64,000 bases of DNA from Marinobacter sp. NP-4(2019) (GCF_003994855.1 NZ_CP034142.1:3286001-3350000), one strand, 5' to 3'. Positions 26,007-34,266 are shown, counted from the stretch's first letter. Numbers and translations: made by a program. The notes: generated by a model from the letters alone, not told the origin.

Positions 26007-26920
26007 TGCAAGAACTTGTCCTCTACCATTACGCCATGTCTCCGTTCTCGGAGAAAACCCGGGCCATGCTCGGCTACGCAGATCTTGACTGGCAATCAGT
26101 CACTGTCAGGGAAATGCCTCCACGACCCACACTTGAAGCCATCGCCGGCGGCTACCGCAAGATTCCGGTGGCCCAGAACGGGGCCGACATATTCTGCGAT
26201 AGCCGGAGCATCGCCGTTGAAATCGCCCGTCTGAGTGGCCGCAATGAACTGATTCTTGAGCAACAATCCGCCGATGTTCAGGCCTTTGTCAGGGAAGCGG
26301 ACCTCAGCCTGTTTCTGGCTTGTGTCATCGCCGCCAGTGATGGCCGTATGCTGAAAAAACTGATCAAAGAGACCTCCCTGCTGAATGCCTTCCGCTTCCT
26401 GAAGGACCGCATCAATATGGGCCGAAAGGCGCGGGTGAAAGCGGTCAGAGGGCCGGAAGCCAAGGCATTGGTTCTCGACCACATGGCAAACATGGAATCC
26501 ATGCTGGAGCAGGACTTCCTGTTTGGCGACTCGCCCTGCATTGCCGATTTTTCCGCCTATCACGGCCTCTGGTTTGTGTGCGACCTGGCCGGCAAGCCCT
26601 GGCTCAGGGACTACCCCCGCGTCCGGGACTGGATGACTCGCATGAAGGCGTTCGGTCATGGCCGCCCCTCTGACATTACTGAGGATCAGGCCCTGGACAT
26701 GGCCAGAAATTCGATCCCCCGGGATCTTGACAACGACTCCCCACACCCCCTGATCGGGCAGACCGTTGTCGTAGCACCCGACGACTATGGCCGGGAACCG
26801 GTGCAGGGCGTGCTGGTTTTCGGAGATGATAACGCCATCATCCTGGCGCGCGAGCACCCACGAACGGGTGTGCTTCATGTTCACTTCCCCACACAGGGCT
26901 TTACCATGTCCCCTGCGTGA
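26006..26920 (+). CDS. glutathione S-transferase family protein with C-terminal extension
   Basis: A 304-aa protein. The thioredoxin-like N-terminal domain starts LYHYAMSPFSEKTRAMLG with Ser in the usual catalytic region, continues to KIPVAQNGADIFCDSRSIA (about 50-68) and is followed by the helical domain to about 235. Unlike ordinary GSTs of about 210 residues it has a further 60-residue tail, HPLIGQTVVV to the end, rich in beta-type sequence. A glutathione reaction is inferred from fold only. Translation appears coupled to the preceding 35-aa peptide. Confidence 0.8.
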   Translation: MQELVLYHYAMSPFSEKTRAMLGYADLDWQSVTVREMPPRPTLEAIAGGYRKIPVAQNGADIFCDSRSIAVEIARLSGRNELILEQQSADVQAFVREADLSLFLACVIAASDGRMLKKLIKETSLLNAFRFLKDRINMGRKARVKAVRGPEAKALVLDHMANMESMLEQDFLFGDSPCIADFSAYHGLWFVCDLAGKPWLRDYPRVRDWMTRMKAFGHGRPSDITEDQALDMARNSIPRDLDNDSPHPLIGQTVVVAPDDYGREPVQGVLVFGDDNAIILAREHPRTGVLHVHFPTQGFTMSPA

Positions 26921-26947
26921 CTCAGCACCCACCACCCAGACCAAACA

Positions 26948-26963
26948 CTGTATACATATACAG
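26948..26963 (+). promoter_or_regulatory. LexA (SOS) box
   Basis: CTGTATACATATACAG is a fully symmetric match to the gammaproteobacterial LexA consensus CTGT-N8-ACAG. It lies 82 bases before the yebG start, the only gene downstream, so yebG should be DNA-damage inducible as in E. coli. Confidence 0.88.
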
Positions 26964-27000
26964 CGACAGTATTGTACACTCTTCCCATACGTAACAATCA

Positions 27001-27027
27001 CCCCACACCCGATTCCGGGGTGTGGGG
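27001..27027 (+). other. leader hairpin between SOS promoter and yebG
   Basis: CCCCACACCC (27001-27010) pairs exactly with 27018-27027 around a seven-base loop. It ends 17 bases before the yebG ATG, close to the ribosome site TGGAGAG. No T-run follows. It may shape translation or stability of the yebG message, or serve as a weak terminator for the upstream GST transcript. Confidence 0.6.
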
Positions 27028-27044
27028 GCCCAATGGAGAGATTC

Positions 27045-27323
27045 ATGGCTGTACAAGCACTGTATTACTCGGAAAGGGATGGACTGGAGATGGCGCTGAA
27101 ACACCCGGATACCCTGCTGTTCTCATCCAAGGCGGACGCCGATGCCAGAGACAAGGTTCTCGAACTGGCGGAGGAAATCACCCAGTTCCTGCAGGCGCGG
27201 GTTGAAGGCCTGGATGAACACCTGGCGGAGAAAGCGGCGCTGGCCATCGCCGAAGAAAAGGACCTGTTTGGCAAAGCCCTGAAGAAGCCGTCACTGCTGA
27301 ACCAGAGTACCCTTCCAGAATAG
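27045..27323 (+). CDS. yebG: YebG family DNA-damage-inducible protein
   Basis: A 92-aa protein aligning with E. coli YebG: MAVQALYYSERDG at the start, SSKADADARDKVLELAEEITQFL in the middle (compare SKKEADAYDKMLDTADLL) and the helix AEKAALAIAEEKDLFGKALKK. YebG is an SOS-regulated protein with no firm biochemical role. The perfect LexA box upstream supports the call. The ATG at 27045 follows GGAGAG by 7 bases. Confidence 0.88.
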   Translation: MAVQALYYSERDGLEMALKHPDTLLFSSKADADARDKVLELAEEITQFLQARVEGLDEHLAEKAALAIAEEKDLFGKALKKPSLLNQSTLPE

Positions 27324-27370
27324 AGAGCAGCCTTCCAGAATAGAACGCATCCTGTCGGAATAAAGCCAGA
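27311..27370 (+). repeat. three tandem 20-base units at the yebG 3' end
   Basis: Units start at 27311, 27331 and 27351. The first two share CCTTCCAGAATAGA; the third (CCTGTCGGAATAAA) is diverged. The first unit contains the yebG stop codon, so the unit has duplicated out of, or into, the last codons of the gene. Confidence 0.65.
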
Positions 27371-27402
27371 TGCGCGGCTCAGGGACGAGCCTACGCCAAC
27401 GA

Positions 27403-27831
27403 CTAGCGCCGAAACCGGGTTTCCAGCACCACCGCCGAGTTGGTTCGCTCAACCCCTTCCAGATTGCCAATGTCATCCAGCACCTTGCTCAACTCCTCCA
27501 GCGATTGAGCCTGCACGATCGCAATCAGATCGTACTCCCCGCTTACTGAAAAAAGCTGCGATACCTGGCTGATACTTTCCAGCGAAGCGTTGGTTCTGGC
27601 TGTCAGCTTTTGATAGACCTTGATCGACACGTGGGCTTCAACCTGATTGGCAGCATAGGCATCCCCCAACTGCACGGAATAGCCCTTGATCACCCCACTG
27701 CTCTCCAGACGCCCGAGACGGTTCTGGACCGTTGACCGCGATAAATGGAGCGCACGCGCCAGGTCGGAAATGCTCGTTCGTGCGTTCTGCCGCAGTAACA
27801 GCAACAACTTCTGATCCTGCTTTCCTATCAT
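27403..27831 (-). CDS. Lrp/AsnC family transcriptional regulator
   Basis: A 142-aa regulator. The N-terminal HTH reads LLLLLRQNARTSISDLARALHLSRSTVQNRLGRLE (about 9-43), and the C-terminal RAM effector domain includes VSGEYDLIAIVQAQSLEELSKVLDDIG (about 95-121). Such proteins sense amino acids. It is divergent from astA-DUF1338, which makes these the likely targets. No clear ribosome site precedes the ATG. Confidence 0.9.
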   Translation of the reverse strand: MIGKQDQKLLLLLRQNARTSISDLARALHLSRSTVQNRLGRLESSGVIKGYSVQLGDAYAANQVEAHVSIKVYQKLTARTNASLESISQVSQLFSVSGEYDLIAIVQAQSLEELSKVLDDIGNLEGVERTNSAVVLETRFRR

Positions 27832-27972
27832 ATTGCCAACTCACGCCAACGTTTTGATAAATCTTTCCACTAATTCGGTCATTTTACCACTACATTTTAC
27901 CGCCCTCCGCTTACATACTGACTCACAAGAGGCAATGACAACAGGCACATCATCCACACGCGGGGACTGACC

Positions 27973-29067
27973 ATGATTATTCGCCCAATCGAGTACCAGG
28001 ATCTGCCAGCACTGCGCGCGATTGCACGTGAATCCGGCCCCGGTTTCACGTCTCTGGTTGATGATCCGGAGTATCTGGACAGCAAGCTTCGGCACACCAT
28101 CGACAGTTTCCAACGGAAGCTTTACCAGCCTGGCGATGAACACTACCTTTTTGTCCTGGAAGATGAGACAACGGGCGATATTATGGGCACAACCGGTATT
28201 GAAGCTTCCGCAGGGCATGACAGGCCACTCTGCCACTTCAGGAGGGAAACCGACCCCGCCTCTCTCTCAGGGAGTGAACGGCTCACCCGTTGTTCCCATT
28301 ACACCGGCTGTACAGAAATCTGCAGCCTCTACCTGCGCCCCCGATATCGCCGGGCCAACGCCGGCAAGCTGCTGTCGAAAGTACGGTTCCTGTTCATGGC
28401 CCAGAATCCGCATCGATTTTCCGCCACCATCATTGCCGAGATGCGGGGTGTCTCCGATGCCAATGGCCAGTCTCCTTTCTGGAACTGGCTGAAAACCCGG
28501 GCAGGCAACCTGGACTTTGCCACCGTCACCCGACTTGCAGGCACCGCCACGCCCGAGCTTTTGGACACCCTGCTGCCGGACGGACCGCTGCCCATGGCGG
28601 CGATGCCTCCGGCAGCGCGCCAGGTGATAGGCCAGGTTCACGAGCAGACAAGGCCCGCACTGAAGATGCTGATAGCAGAGGGTTTCCGGCACACCGGTTT
28701 CGTCGACCTGTTTGATGCAGGCCCCACGGTGGAGGCACAACTGCACGAGATCACCAGTATCAGACGCTCCAGTCTGTGCCGGGTTCAGGTGGTTGATGAC
28801 TCCATGCCCGCGATTACCCGCAATCAAACGGGCAACCGTGATAATGCCATGTTGATTGCCAACACCGCTGTTTCGGATTTCCGCGCCACGATCACCCACG
28901 CAGCGGCCTGGCTGCCCCATCACAATCTGCTCTCAGTGCCGGCATCCCTGGCCCGGAAACTGGGGCTGTCGGACGGCAGCATGACCCGCTTTTTGTCACT
29001 GGCCGCCATTGGCAAAGCCGAAACCACTATCCACCCCAACTCACCGGAGGTCCTGTATGCACACTGA
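27973..29067 (+). CDS. astA: arginine N-succinyltransferase family protein
   Basis: A 364-aa enzyme of the AstA family, which succinylates arginine or ornithine with succinyl-CoA in the AST pathway. Conserved pieces: MIIRPIEYQDLPALRAIA, GFTSL, YLFVLEDETTG, TEICSLYLRPRYRRANAGKLLSKVRFLFMA, IIAEMRGVSDANGQSPFW, GQVHEQTRPALKMLIAEGFRHTGFVDLFDAGPTVEA. It is about 20 residues longer than the usual 344. No astB, astC, astD or astE is nearby, so its role here may differ. The next gene overlaps it by 11 bases. Confidence 0.85.
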   Translation: MIIRPIEYQDLPALRAIARESGPGFTSLVDDPEYLDSKLRHTIDSFQRKLYQPGDEHYLFVLEDETTGDIMGTTGIEASAGHDRPLCHFRRETDPASLSGSERLTRCSHYTGCTEICSLYLRPRYRRANAGKLLSKVRFLFMAQNPHRFSATIIAEMRGVSDANGQSPFWNWLKTRAGNLDFATVTRLAGTATPELLDTLLPDGPLPMAAMPPAARQVIGQVHEQTRPALKMLIAEGFRHTGFVDLFDAGPTVEAQLHEITSIRRSSLCRVQVVDDSMPAITRNQTGNRDNAMLIANTAVSDFRATITHAAAWLPHHNLLSVPASLARKLGLSDGSMTRFLSLAAIGKAETTIHPNSPEVLYAH

Positions 29068-29863
29068 CCGGAACACACTGTTTCAACATCTGTGGGACAC
29101 CTACCGCCAGGTAACACCCTCGGCTGAGGAAATACACAGGATCCTTGGCGCGGCGGAAGGTCAGACCATCGTCAATGACCACATAGCCCTGCGTACCTTC
29201 AACCTGTCACCCGTTGGCCTGGATGCACTGGCGGAACACTTCACGTCTCTCGGTTACTACCAGGGCGGGGAATACCATTTCGAGGCGAAAAAACTCTACG
29301 CCCGACATTATGAACACCCGGACCCGTTAGCCCCGAAAGTCTTCATCTCGGAACTCCTGACCGAGCAGTGCTCAAATGAGTTACAGGTTATTGCCAATGA
29401 ACTGGTGTCACAAGTCAACCCTGACGACGTTCAGGCGGACAACTTCCTGTACTCGGGACGACACTGGAACGTGGACTACGCCACCTATGAGACCCTGCTG
29501 CAGGAAAGCGAGTACGCAGCATGGCTGGCCGCCTGGGGCTTCCGTGCCAACCACTTTACCGTCAGCATCAACCAGCTCAGCCAGTACCAGACGGTGGCCG
29601 AGATCAATCAGTTGCTGAAAGACAACGGCTATCGGGTTAACCGTTCCGGCGGAGAGATCAAAGGCTCACCGCAAGACCTTCTGGAGCAGTCCTCTACCAT
29701 GGCGGACAGGGTGCCGGTCCGTTTTTCCGACCGCACTGAAGCCATTCCGAGCTGCTTCTATGAATTTGCACTGCGTTATCCCGATGCCAGTGGCAAACTG
29801 TATCCGGGCTTTGTAGCCGCCTCTGCGGACAAGATCTTTGAGAGCACCAATGCAACGGGCTAA
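29057..29863 (+). CDS. DUF1338 family (2-oxoadipate dioxygenase/decarboxylase-like) protein
   Basis: A 268-aa protein of the DUF1338 family. The characterised member HglS (Pseudomonas) is an Fe(II) enzyme of the VOC fold turning 2-oxoadipate into D-2-hydroxyglutarate in lysine catabolism, but it is much longer (about 460). The putative ligands are visible: H42 in NDHIALRTF, H166 in RANHFTVSIN and E236 in SCFYEFALR. GGAGG lies six bases before the ATG. The start is inside astA, so the two are coupled, hinting at a shared amino-acid pathway. Confidence 0.82.
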   Translation: MHTDRNTLFQHLWDTYRQVTPSAEEIHRILGAAEGQTIVNDHIALRTFNLSPVGLDALAEHFTSLGYYQGGEYHFEAKKLYARHYEHPDPLAPKVFISELLTEQCSNELQVIANELVSQVNPDDVQADNFLYSGRHWNVDYATYETLLQESEYAAWLAAWGFRANHFTVSINQLSQYQTVAEINQLLKDNGYRVNRSGGEIKGSPQDLLEQSSTMADRVPVRFSDRTEAIPSCFYEFALRYPDASGKLYPGFVAASADKIFESTNATG

Positions 29864-29867
29864 AGGG

Positions 29868-30533
29868 CTAGCCAAATTCTTCCGGCCAGCCCTGTGCTCC
29901 GAGAAGGGGGACGAATCGTACCCCACCCAGGCTTTCGCTCTCGTATTCGGATGCTGACACCCGGGTGATACGAACAAGATCCTGACTGATGTGCTCGCCG
30001 CCAACAGGCATGACCAAGCGTCCACCGATGGTCAGTTGGTCTTTCAATGCCTGCGGGACCGACGGGCCGCCGGCGGCAACGACAATGCCATCAAAAGGCG
30101 CCACCTCCGGCATCCCGAGGGTGCCATCACCGCAATAAACATGAACGTTGCTGAACCCCTCTGCGCGCAATACATCGCGGGCACGTGCAGCAAGGGTCGG
30201 CAGTCGCTCGACGCCGAAAACCTCACCGGCGATACAGCCCAGCACCGCCGCCCCATAGCCAGACCCCGTGCCCACATCGAGCACTTTTTCTCCCCCCTGA
30301 AGATTGAGAGCATCAATCATCAAAGCCACCACATAGGGCTGGGAAATGGTCTGCCCCTCCCCAATCCCCAGCGGGCCGTCCTCATAAGCCAACAGTTGCA
30401 TATCTTCTGGTACAAACCGCTCCCGCCGGACACGACGCATAGCCTCAGTCACCAGGGTTGAGGTAATCCCCCTGCCCTGGACCTGATATTCCACCATCGC
30501 CATCCTGCGCGCAGTAAAATCGGGCTCGTTCAT
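29868..30533 (-). CDS. pcm: protein-L-isoaspartate O-methyltransferase
   Basis: A 221-aa repair enzyme. It shows RERFVPEDMQLLAYEDGPLGIGEGQTISQPYVVALM (about 36-71), the SAM motif VLDVGTGSGYGAAVLG (about 81-96) and the late GGRLVMPVG. It methylates L-isoaspartyl residues in damaged proteins using SAM. AGGGG precedes the ATG at 30533. It converges with the DUF1338 gene with only a 4-base gap. Confidence 0.9.
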   Translation of the reverse strand: MNEPDFTARRMAMVEYQVQGRGITSTLVTEAMRRVRRERFVPEDMQLLAYEDGPLGIGEGQTISQPYVVALMIDALNLQGGEKVLDVGTGSGYGAAVLGCIAGEVFGVERLPTLAARARDVLRAEGFSNVHVYCGDGTLGMPEVAPFDGIVVAAGGPSVPQALKDQLTIGGRLVMPVGGEHISQDLVRITRVSASEYESESLGGVRFVPLLGAQGWPEEFG

Positions 30534-30741
30534 GATAATCCCCTGATTCCGTTCGGCGATGCCAAGCGTCAAGGCGACAGCCCCTGCCTTACTTTAAGTA
30601 ACAAAACACCTACGCTTTACTATGGACGATTGTGCTCTTCCTGACTACTTTTCAACCATGGTCCGTGATACCGAAAACGGGCTTACCAATAAAAACAACA
30701 AGGCAGCCAGTGGCTGCCGTTTGTCCATGAGGAGATCCGGA

Positions 30742-31407
30742 ATGTCCGCACCAGTGAATCATCTGGAGGAACGAGCACAGGATGCCAATGAACTTCTCGG
30801 AAAGATGATGCCGTCCGCGATTACGCTGGCGATGATGCTTCGCCACCGCAAAATGGCAACGTGGCTACGCACTGAGTTCGAAGGCTACAGTGACAGTACA
30901 CTGGCACCACCCTATCGTCGGGACCTGCCTGGCCACATCGTTGCCCGCTCTCCCCAATATGGCTGGATTCCTGCGCCAGTGGACGACAAACAGAAAGCGG
31001 ATCACGGCCACCTGGATCTGAATGACGGCATCAAGGAACTGGAAAAAATCTGTTTGAACTGCAAAAAAGGTACGGGCAACAGGGTTGTTCTGCCCCCTGA
31101 GGCAATGGCGCAACTGCAATCCAGGATCAACCTGAGTGCCGAGTTGGCCATCAATGTCAGCCGAGACACCTACTCCGGCATCCTGAAAACGGTTCGGGCC
31201 GCGATCTACCTGTGGACGCGAGAGCTCATTGCGCTGGGCATCGGCGGCGAACACAACTCCTTCACCTCCGAGGAGCGAAACAAAGTTGTTGCGCTGGATA
31301 ACCCGGAGCATTTCTGGCGGCGTGCTATTGCAGAAATGGACAACCTCCCCATTCCCGACACCAGAGAGGCGGGCTTCTTCGAACGTGTATTCGGTCGGGC
31401 TGGCTGA
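30742..31407 (+). CDS. AbiTii-like domain protein
   Basis: A 221-aa protein. The first about 170 residues resemble the AbiTii domain (abortive-infection/toxin class): NELLGKMMPSAITLAMML, then WLRTEFEGYSDS, PYRRDLPGHIV, and the later pieces IKELEKI, LPPEAMAQLQ and TYSGILKTVRAAIYLWTREL. The domain recurs in phage-defence proteins but its biochemistry is not settled. The match is by pattern memory, not a search. GAGGAG lies eight bases before the ATG at 30742; upstream in-frame starts are unsupported. No antitoxin candidate lies next to it. Confidence 0.65.
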   Translation: MSAPVNHLEERAQDANELLGKMMPSAITLAMMLRHRKMATWLRTEFEGYSDSTLAPPYRRDLPGHIVARSPQYGWIPAPVDDKQKADHGHLDLNDGIKELEKICLNCKKGTGNRVVLPPEAMAQLQSRINLSAELAINVSRDTYSGILKTVRAAIYLWTRELIALGIGGEHNSFTSEERNKVVALDNPEHFWRRAIAEMDNLPIPDTREAGFFERVFGRAG

Positions 31408-31411
31408 ATAA

Positions 31412-31444
31412 CAGGACCCCGCCCATTGATTAGCCGGGGTCCTG
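31412..31444. terminator. hairpin between convergent genes
   Basis: CAGGACCCCG (31412-31421) pairs exactly with 31435-31444 around 13 bases. It lies just after the AbiTii-like gene stop and just before the stop of the convergent 64-aa gene. No clear T-run follows on either strand. Confidence 0.55.
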
Positions 31445-31449
31445 CCCTC

Positions 31450-31644
31450 CTAATAAGTGACGCGGTGCCGGTCGAAGATTTCCCTGATTTCCCGCTCTTC
31501 CTCCGAGGGAATCATCACTCTGATTACCTGGTTTTCCTTGTCCACAAAAACCGATTCCCGCGGCAACCCCGTTGCGAGCAAATCCTCTTCGGTATTTCTT
31601 GCCTGATCGAAATCCTCGTAATGTCCGTTCAATGTCTTGTTCAT
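31450..31644 (-). CDS. small protein, general-stress-like, unknown function
   Basis: A 64-aa protein starting MNKTLNGHYEDFDQARNTEE and ending EIREIFDRHRVTY. The pattern of a short strand, helix (FDQARNTEEDLLATG), two strands (SVFVDKENQVIRVMI) and a final helix suggests a ferredoxin-like mini-domain. AGGAGG lies 8 bases before the ATG. I have seen comparable small proteins in marine gammaproteobacteria but know no function. Confidence 0.65.
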   Translation of the reverse strand: MNKTLNGHYEDFDQARNTEEDLLATGLPRESVFVDKENQVIRVMIPSEEEREIREIFDRHRVTY

Positions 31645-31729
31645 CGGGCACACCTCCTTTTTAACCGCCCAATAAAAGTCTAGGATTAATAACAGGGCGG
31701 TTCAATTTTTACCCGCCCGGGAGAGAAGG

Positions 31730-33388
31730 ATGTTCCCAGGATTGACGGCTGTGCGAGTTCTGCTGTGCTTGTTAGTGTGCCTGTGGTCCCTGGTCAGCGT
31801 GGCGAACGACGCTATCCGTGAACGCATGGAAGCAGTGCACCAGGGGTTCACAATCAGCGCACTCGGGGAACCCTTGTTGGCGCTGAACGCCCTGCCGGAA
31901 TTCTACAGTCACAGGGAGTACGCCCTGGCCTGGAACCGGGACGAAGATCGCGAAGTGTTACTGGACACGATCCGGGAAGCAGGACGTCACGGCCTGAAGC
32001 CGTCGGACTATCATTACAACGTGCTGGCAACGTTTGCGGCGCGCTCCCCTGAGGACCTGGTCCCCGAGGCAAGGGCGGATCTGGATTTGTTACTCAGTGA
32101 CAGCCTGCTCCTGCTCACCTCGCACCTACTTCATGGCAAGGTAAACAAAGACTCCATGGAGGCGGAATGGACAGCGAGCCGCCAAGCTGAAAACGTGGCT
32201 AAAATCGTAACCCAGGCTCTGGAGCATCAACAGATCCATACCCTGATCGATCGCCTGACTCCCTCTTCCAGCGATTACCGGCAGTTACTGACAGCCCGCG
32301 AATTCCTGCAATCCCTGCTCGCCATCCCCTGGGAGCCAATTGCCGGCGGCCCCACCATCCGCCCCGGCATGACCGATGATCGGCTACCGCTTATCCGCCA
32401 GCGTCTGATTGCCCTGGGCGACCTGATGCCCACAATATCGCTGGAAGAACAGATAATCGAGAGCCACTATAGTGACAGGCTGGAGGCGGCTGTCACCCGA
32501 TTCCAGGCTCGCCACGGGCTGGCCACCGACGGTTTGATCGGGCGACGCACCCTCGCCAGCCTCAACATCACCCCACGGGAAAAGCTGGTCCAACTTGACG
32601 CCAACCTTGAACGCTGGCGATGGCTGCCCGAAGATCTCGGCGACACCTACATCATCGTGAACATTGCCGGGTTCGAACTGCGCATGGTGAAAGAAGGCAA
32701 AGAGGTTCTGAAAACACGGGTGATTGTCGGTCGCCCGTACCGGCAGACACCGGTATTCAGCGATCGAATTCGCTATCTGGTCTTCAATCCGACCTGGACG
32801 GTTCCCCGTTCCATCATGATCGAAGACCAGTTACCCACCATACGGCGAGATCCAGACTATCTTCAGACAATGGACTTCACAGTGTATCGGGGGTGGGGTG
32901 CGGATCGTGAAAGGGTCGATCCGGAAACCATCGACTGGTGGCTACTGTCCAAAAACAACTTTCCGTTTCAACTGGTTCAGGAGCCCGGACCACGCAACGC
33001 ACTTGGCCGGGTCAAATTCATGTTCCCGAACAAATTTGATATCTACCTGCATGACACGCCCGCCCGCAGCCTGTTCTCCCACAGCAAACGGACCTTCAGT
33101 TCCGGCTGTATTCGTGTCGAGGAGCCGTTCCGGCTGGCCAGCCTGTTGCTGGAGGGGCAGGATGGCTGGTCAAGGGAACGCATTGAGCGTGTGGTCAATT
33201 CCCGCGAGCTGACCACCGTATACCTGAAAGAGCCGGTGCCGGTACATCTGGAATACTGGACCACCTGGGTGGACGGCGACGGCACCCTGCACTTCCGTAA
33301 TGACATCTACGAACGTAACCCGCGCCTCATCGCACGGCTGACAGAATCCCCCCGAACACTGACTCCCGATCAAGCCCGCAGCGACTAG
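31730..33388 (+). CDS. murein L,D-transpeptidase (YcbB/LdtD type)
   Basis: A 552-aa periplasmic enzyme making 3-3 peptidoglycan cross-links. Signal segment about 5-25, an alpha-helical scaffold region, a peptidoglycan-binding domain (LEAAVTRFQARHGLATDGLIGRRTLASLN, about 247-275) and a YkuD catalytic domain (about 305-480). The active site reads DIYLHDTPARSLFSHSKRTF then SSGCIRVE, with the nucleophilic cysteine near 462. GAGAGAAGG precedes the ATG. Its stop overlaps that of the convergent CheV gene within a shared ACTAGT. Confidence 0.9.
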   Translation: MFPGLTAVRVLLCLLVCLWSLVSVANDAIRERMEAVHQGFTISALGEPLLALNALPEFYSHREYALAWNRDEDREVLLDTIREAGRHGLKPSDYHYNVLATFAARSPEDLVPEARADLDLLLSDSLLLLTSHLLHGKVNKDSMEAEWTASRQAENVAKIVTQALEHQQIHTLIDRLTPSSSDYRQLLTAREFLQSLLAIPWEPIAGGPTIRPGMTDDRLPLIRQRLIALGDLMPTISLEEQIIESHYSDRLEAAVTRFQARHGLATDGLIGRRTLASLNITPREKLVQLDANLERWRWLPEDLGDTYIIVNIAGFELRMVKEGKEVLKTRVIVGRPYRQTPVFSDRIRYLVFNPTWTVPRSIMIEDQLPTIRRDPDYLQTMDFTVYRGWGADRERVDPETIDWWLLSKNNFPFQLVQEPGPRNALGRVKFMFPNKFDIYLHDTPARSLFSHSKRTFSSGCIRVEEPFRLASLLLEGQDGWSRERIERVVNSRELTTVYLKEPVPVHLEYWTTWVDGDGTLHFRNDIYERNPRLIARLTESPRTLTPDQARSD

Positions 33389-34266
33389 TACTCAGCCCCA
33401 CGTAACATTGCCTGCATCAACTCGTGGGCATCAAATTTGGTCAGAGCCTCGTTGGCGCCAACCTGATTGGCATAGCTCAGGCTCATTTCGCTGTTAAGAG
33501 AGGTGTGAAGAATGATATAGGGCTGCTTGAGTGAGCCATGATCACGGAGCTTGAATGTCAGTTCGTAGCCATCCAGCCCTGGCATTTCAATGTCACTCAC
33601 CAGGATATCCACGGGTTCACCGATGGATGCCGCCTGCAGCATGATATCCATTGCGCTCTGACCATTACTGGTCACCTCATAGGGAATGCCCTTGCTATCG
33701 AGCACATCGGAGAGCTGCTTGCGGGCAACCTGAGAGTCATCCACAAGAAGAATGCGCTGAGCCCTGAGGGTCTCGCTTTCCACATCCGTCAGGGCCGCCA
33801 TGTCGACATTGACGGCGGAAGGATAGACTTTCGACAACAGTAACTCTACGTCCAGTAACTGGATCAGCTCGCCTTCCAGATCAAGCAGTCCAGTCACAAA
33901 AGCCTGGTCCCCAAGCGCCGCCGGCGGCGATTGAACCTGCTTCCAGTCCGCCTCTATGATCTTGCTGACGCTACGCACCACAAAACCGATTTCCCGGCGC
34001 TGGATATCCGTCACGATGATGGAACCGGCTTTCTGCTCGTCGATGGTCAGGGAGCGCCCACCCACAGCGGCTGCCATATCAATAACCGGCACGGCGGCGC
34101 CGCGAAACGACATGGTACCGAGCACGGCGGAGTGACTGTGGGGCAATCGGGTCAGCCGGGTGTAAGGCAGAATTTCGCGGATTTTCAGCGTTCCGAGCGC
34201 GAATTGCTTTCGTCCGGTCAGACTGAACAGCAACAACTTCTGGGAATGGGTGGTTTGTCTGGACAT
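33385..34266 (-). CDS. CheV-type chemotaxis protein (CheW + receiver)
   Basis: A 293-aa coupling protein. The CheW-like domain covers about 8-148 (LLLFSLTGRKQFALGTLKIREIL near the start). A response-regulator domain covers about 165-290 with LLVDDSQVARKQL and phospho-acceptor D in ILVSDIEMPGLDGYEL, and K in ALTKFD. CheV links chemoreceptors to CheA and buffers phosphoryl flow. The chosen ATG at 34266 has AGGAT 13 bases upstream. No other chemotaxis gene is in the window. Confidence 0.88.
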   Translation of the reverse strand: MSRQTTHSQKLLLFSLTGRKQFALGTLKIREILPYTRLTRLPHSHSAVLGTMSFRGAAVPVIDMAAAVGGRSLTIDEQKAGSIIVTDIQRREIGFVVRSVSKIIEADWKQVQSPPAALGDQAFVTGLLDLEGELIQLLDVELLLSKVYPSAVNVDMAALTDVESETLRAQRILLVDDSQVARKQLSDVLDSKGIPYEVTSNGQSAMDIMLQAASIGEPVDILVSDIEMPGLDGYELTFKLRDHGSLKQPYIILHTSLNSEMSLSYANQVGANEALTKFDAHELMQAMLRGAEY

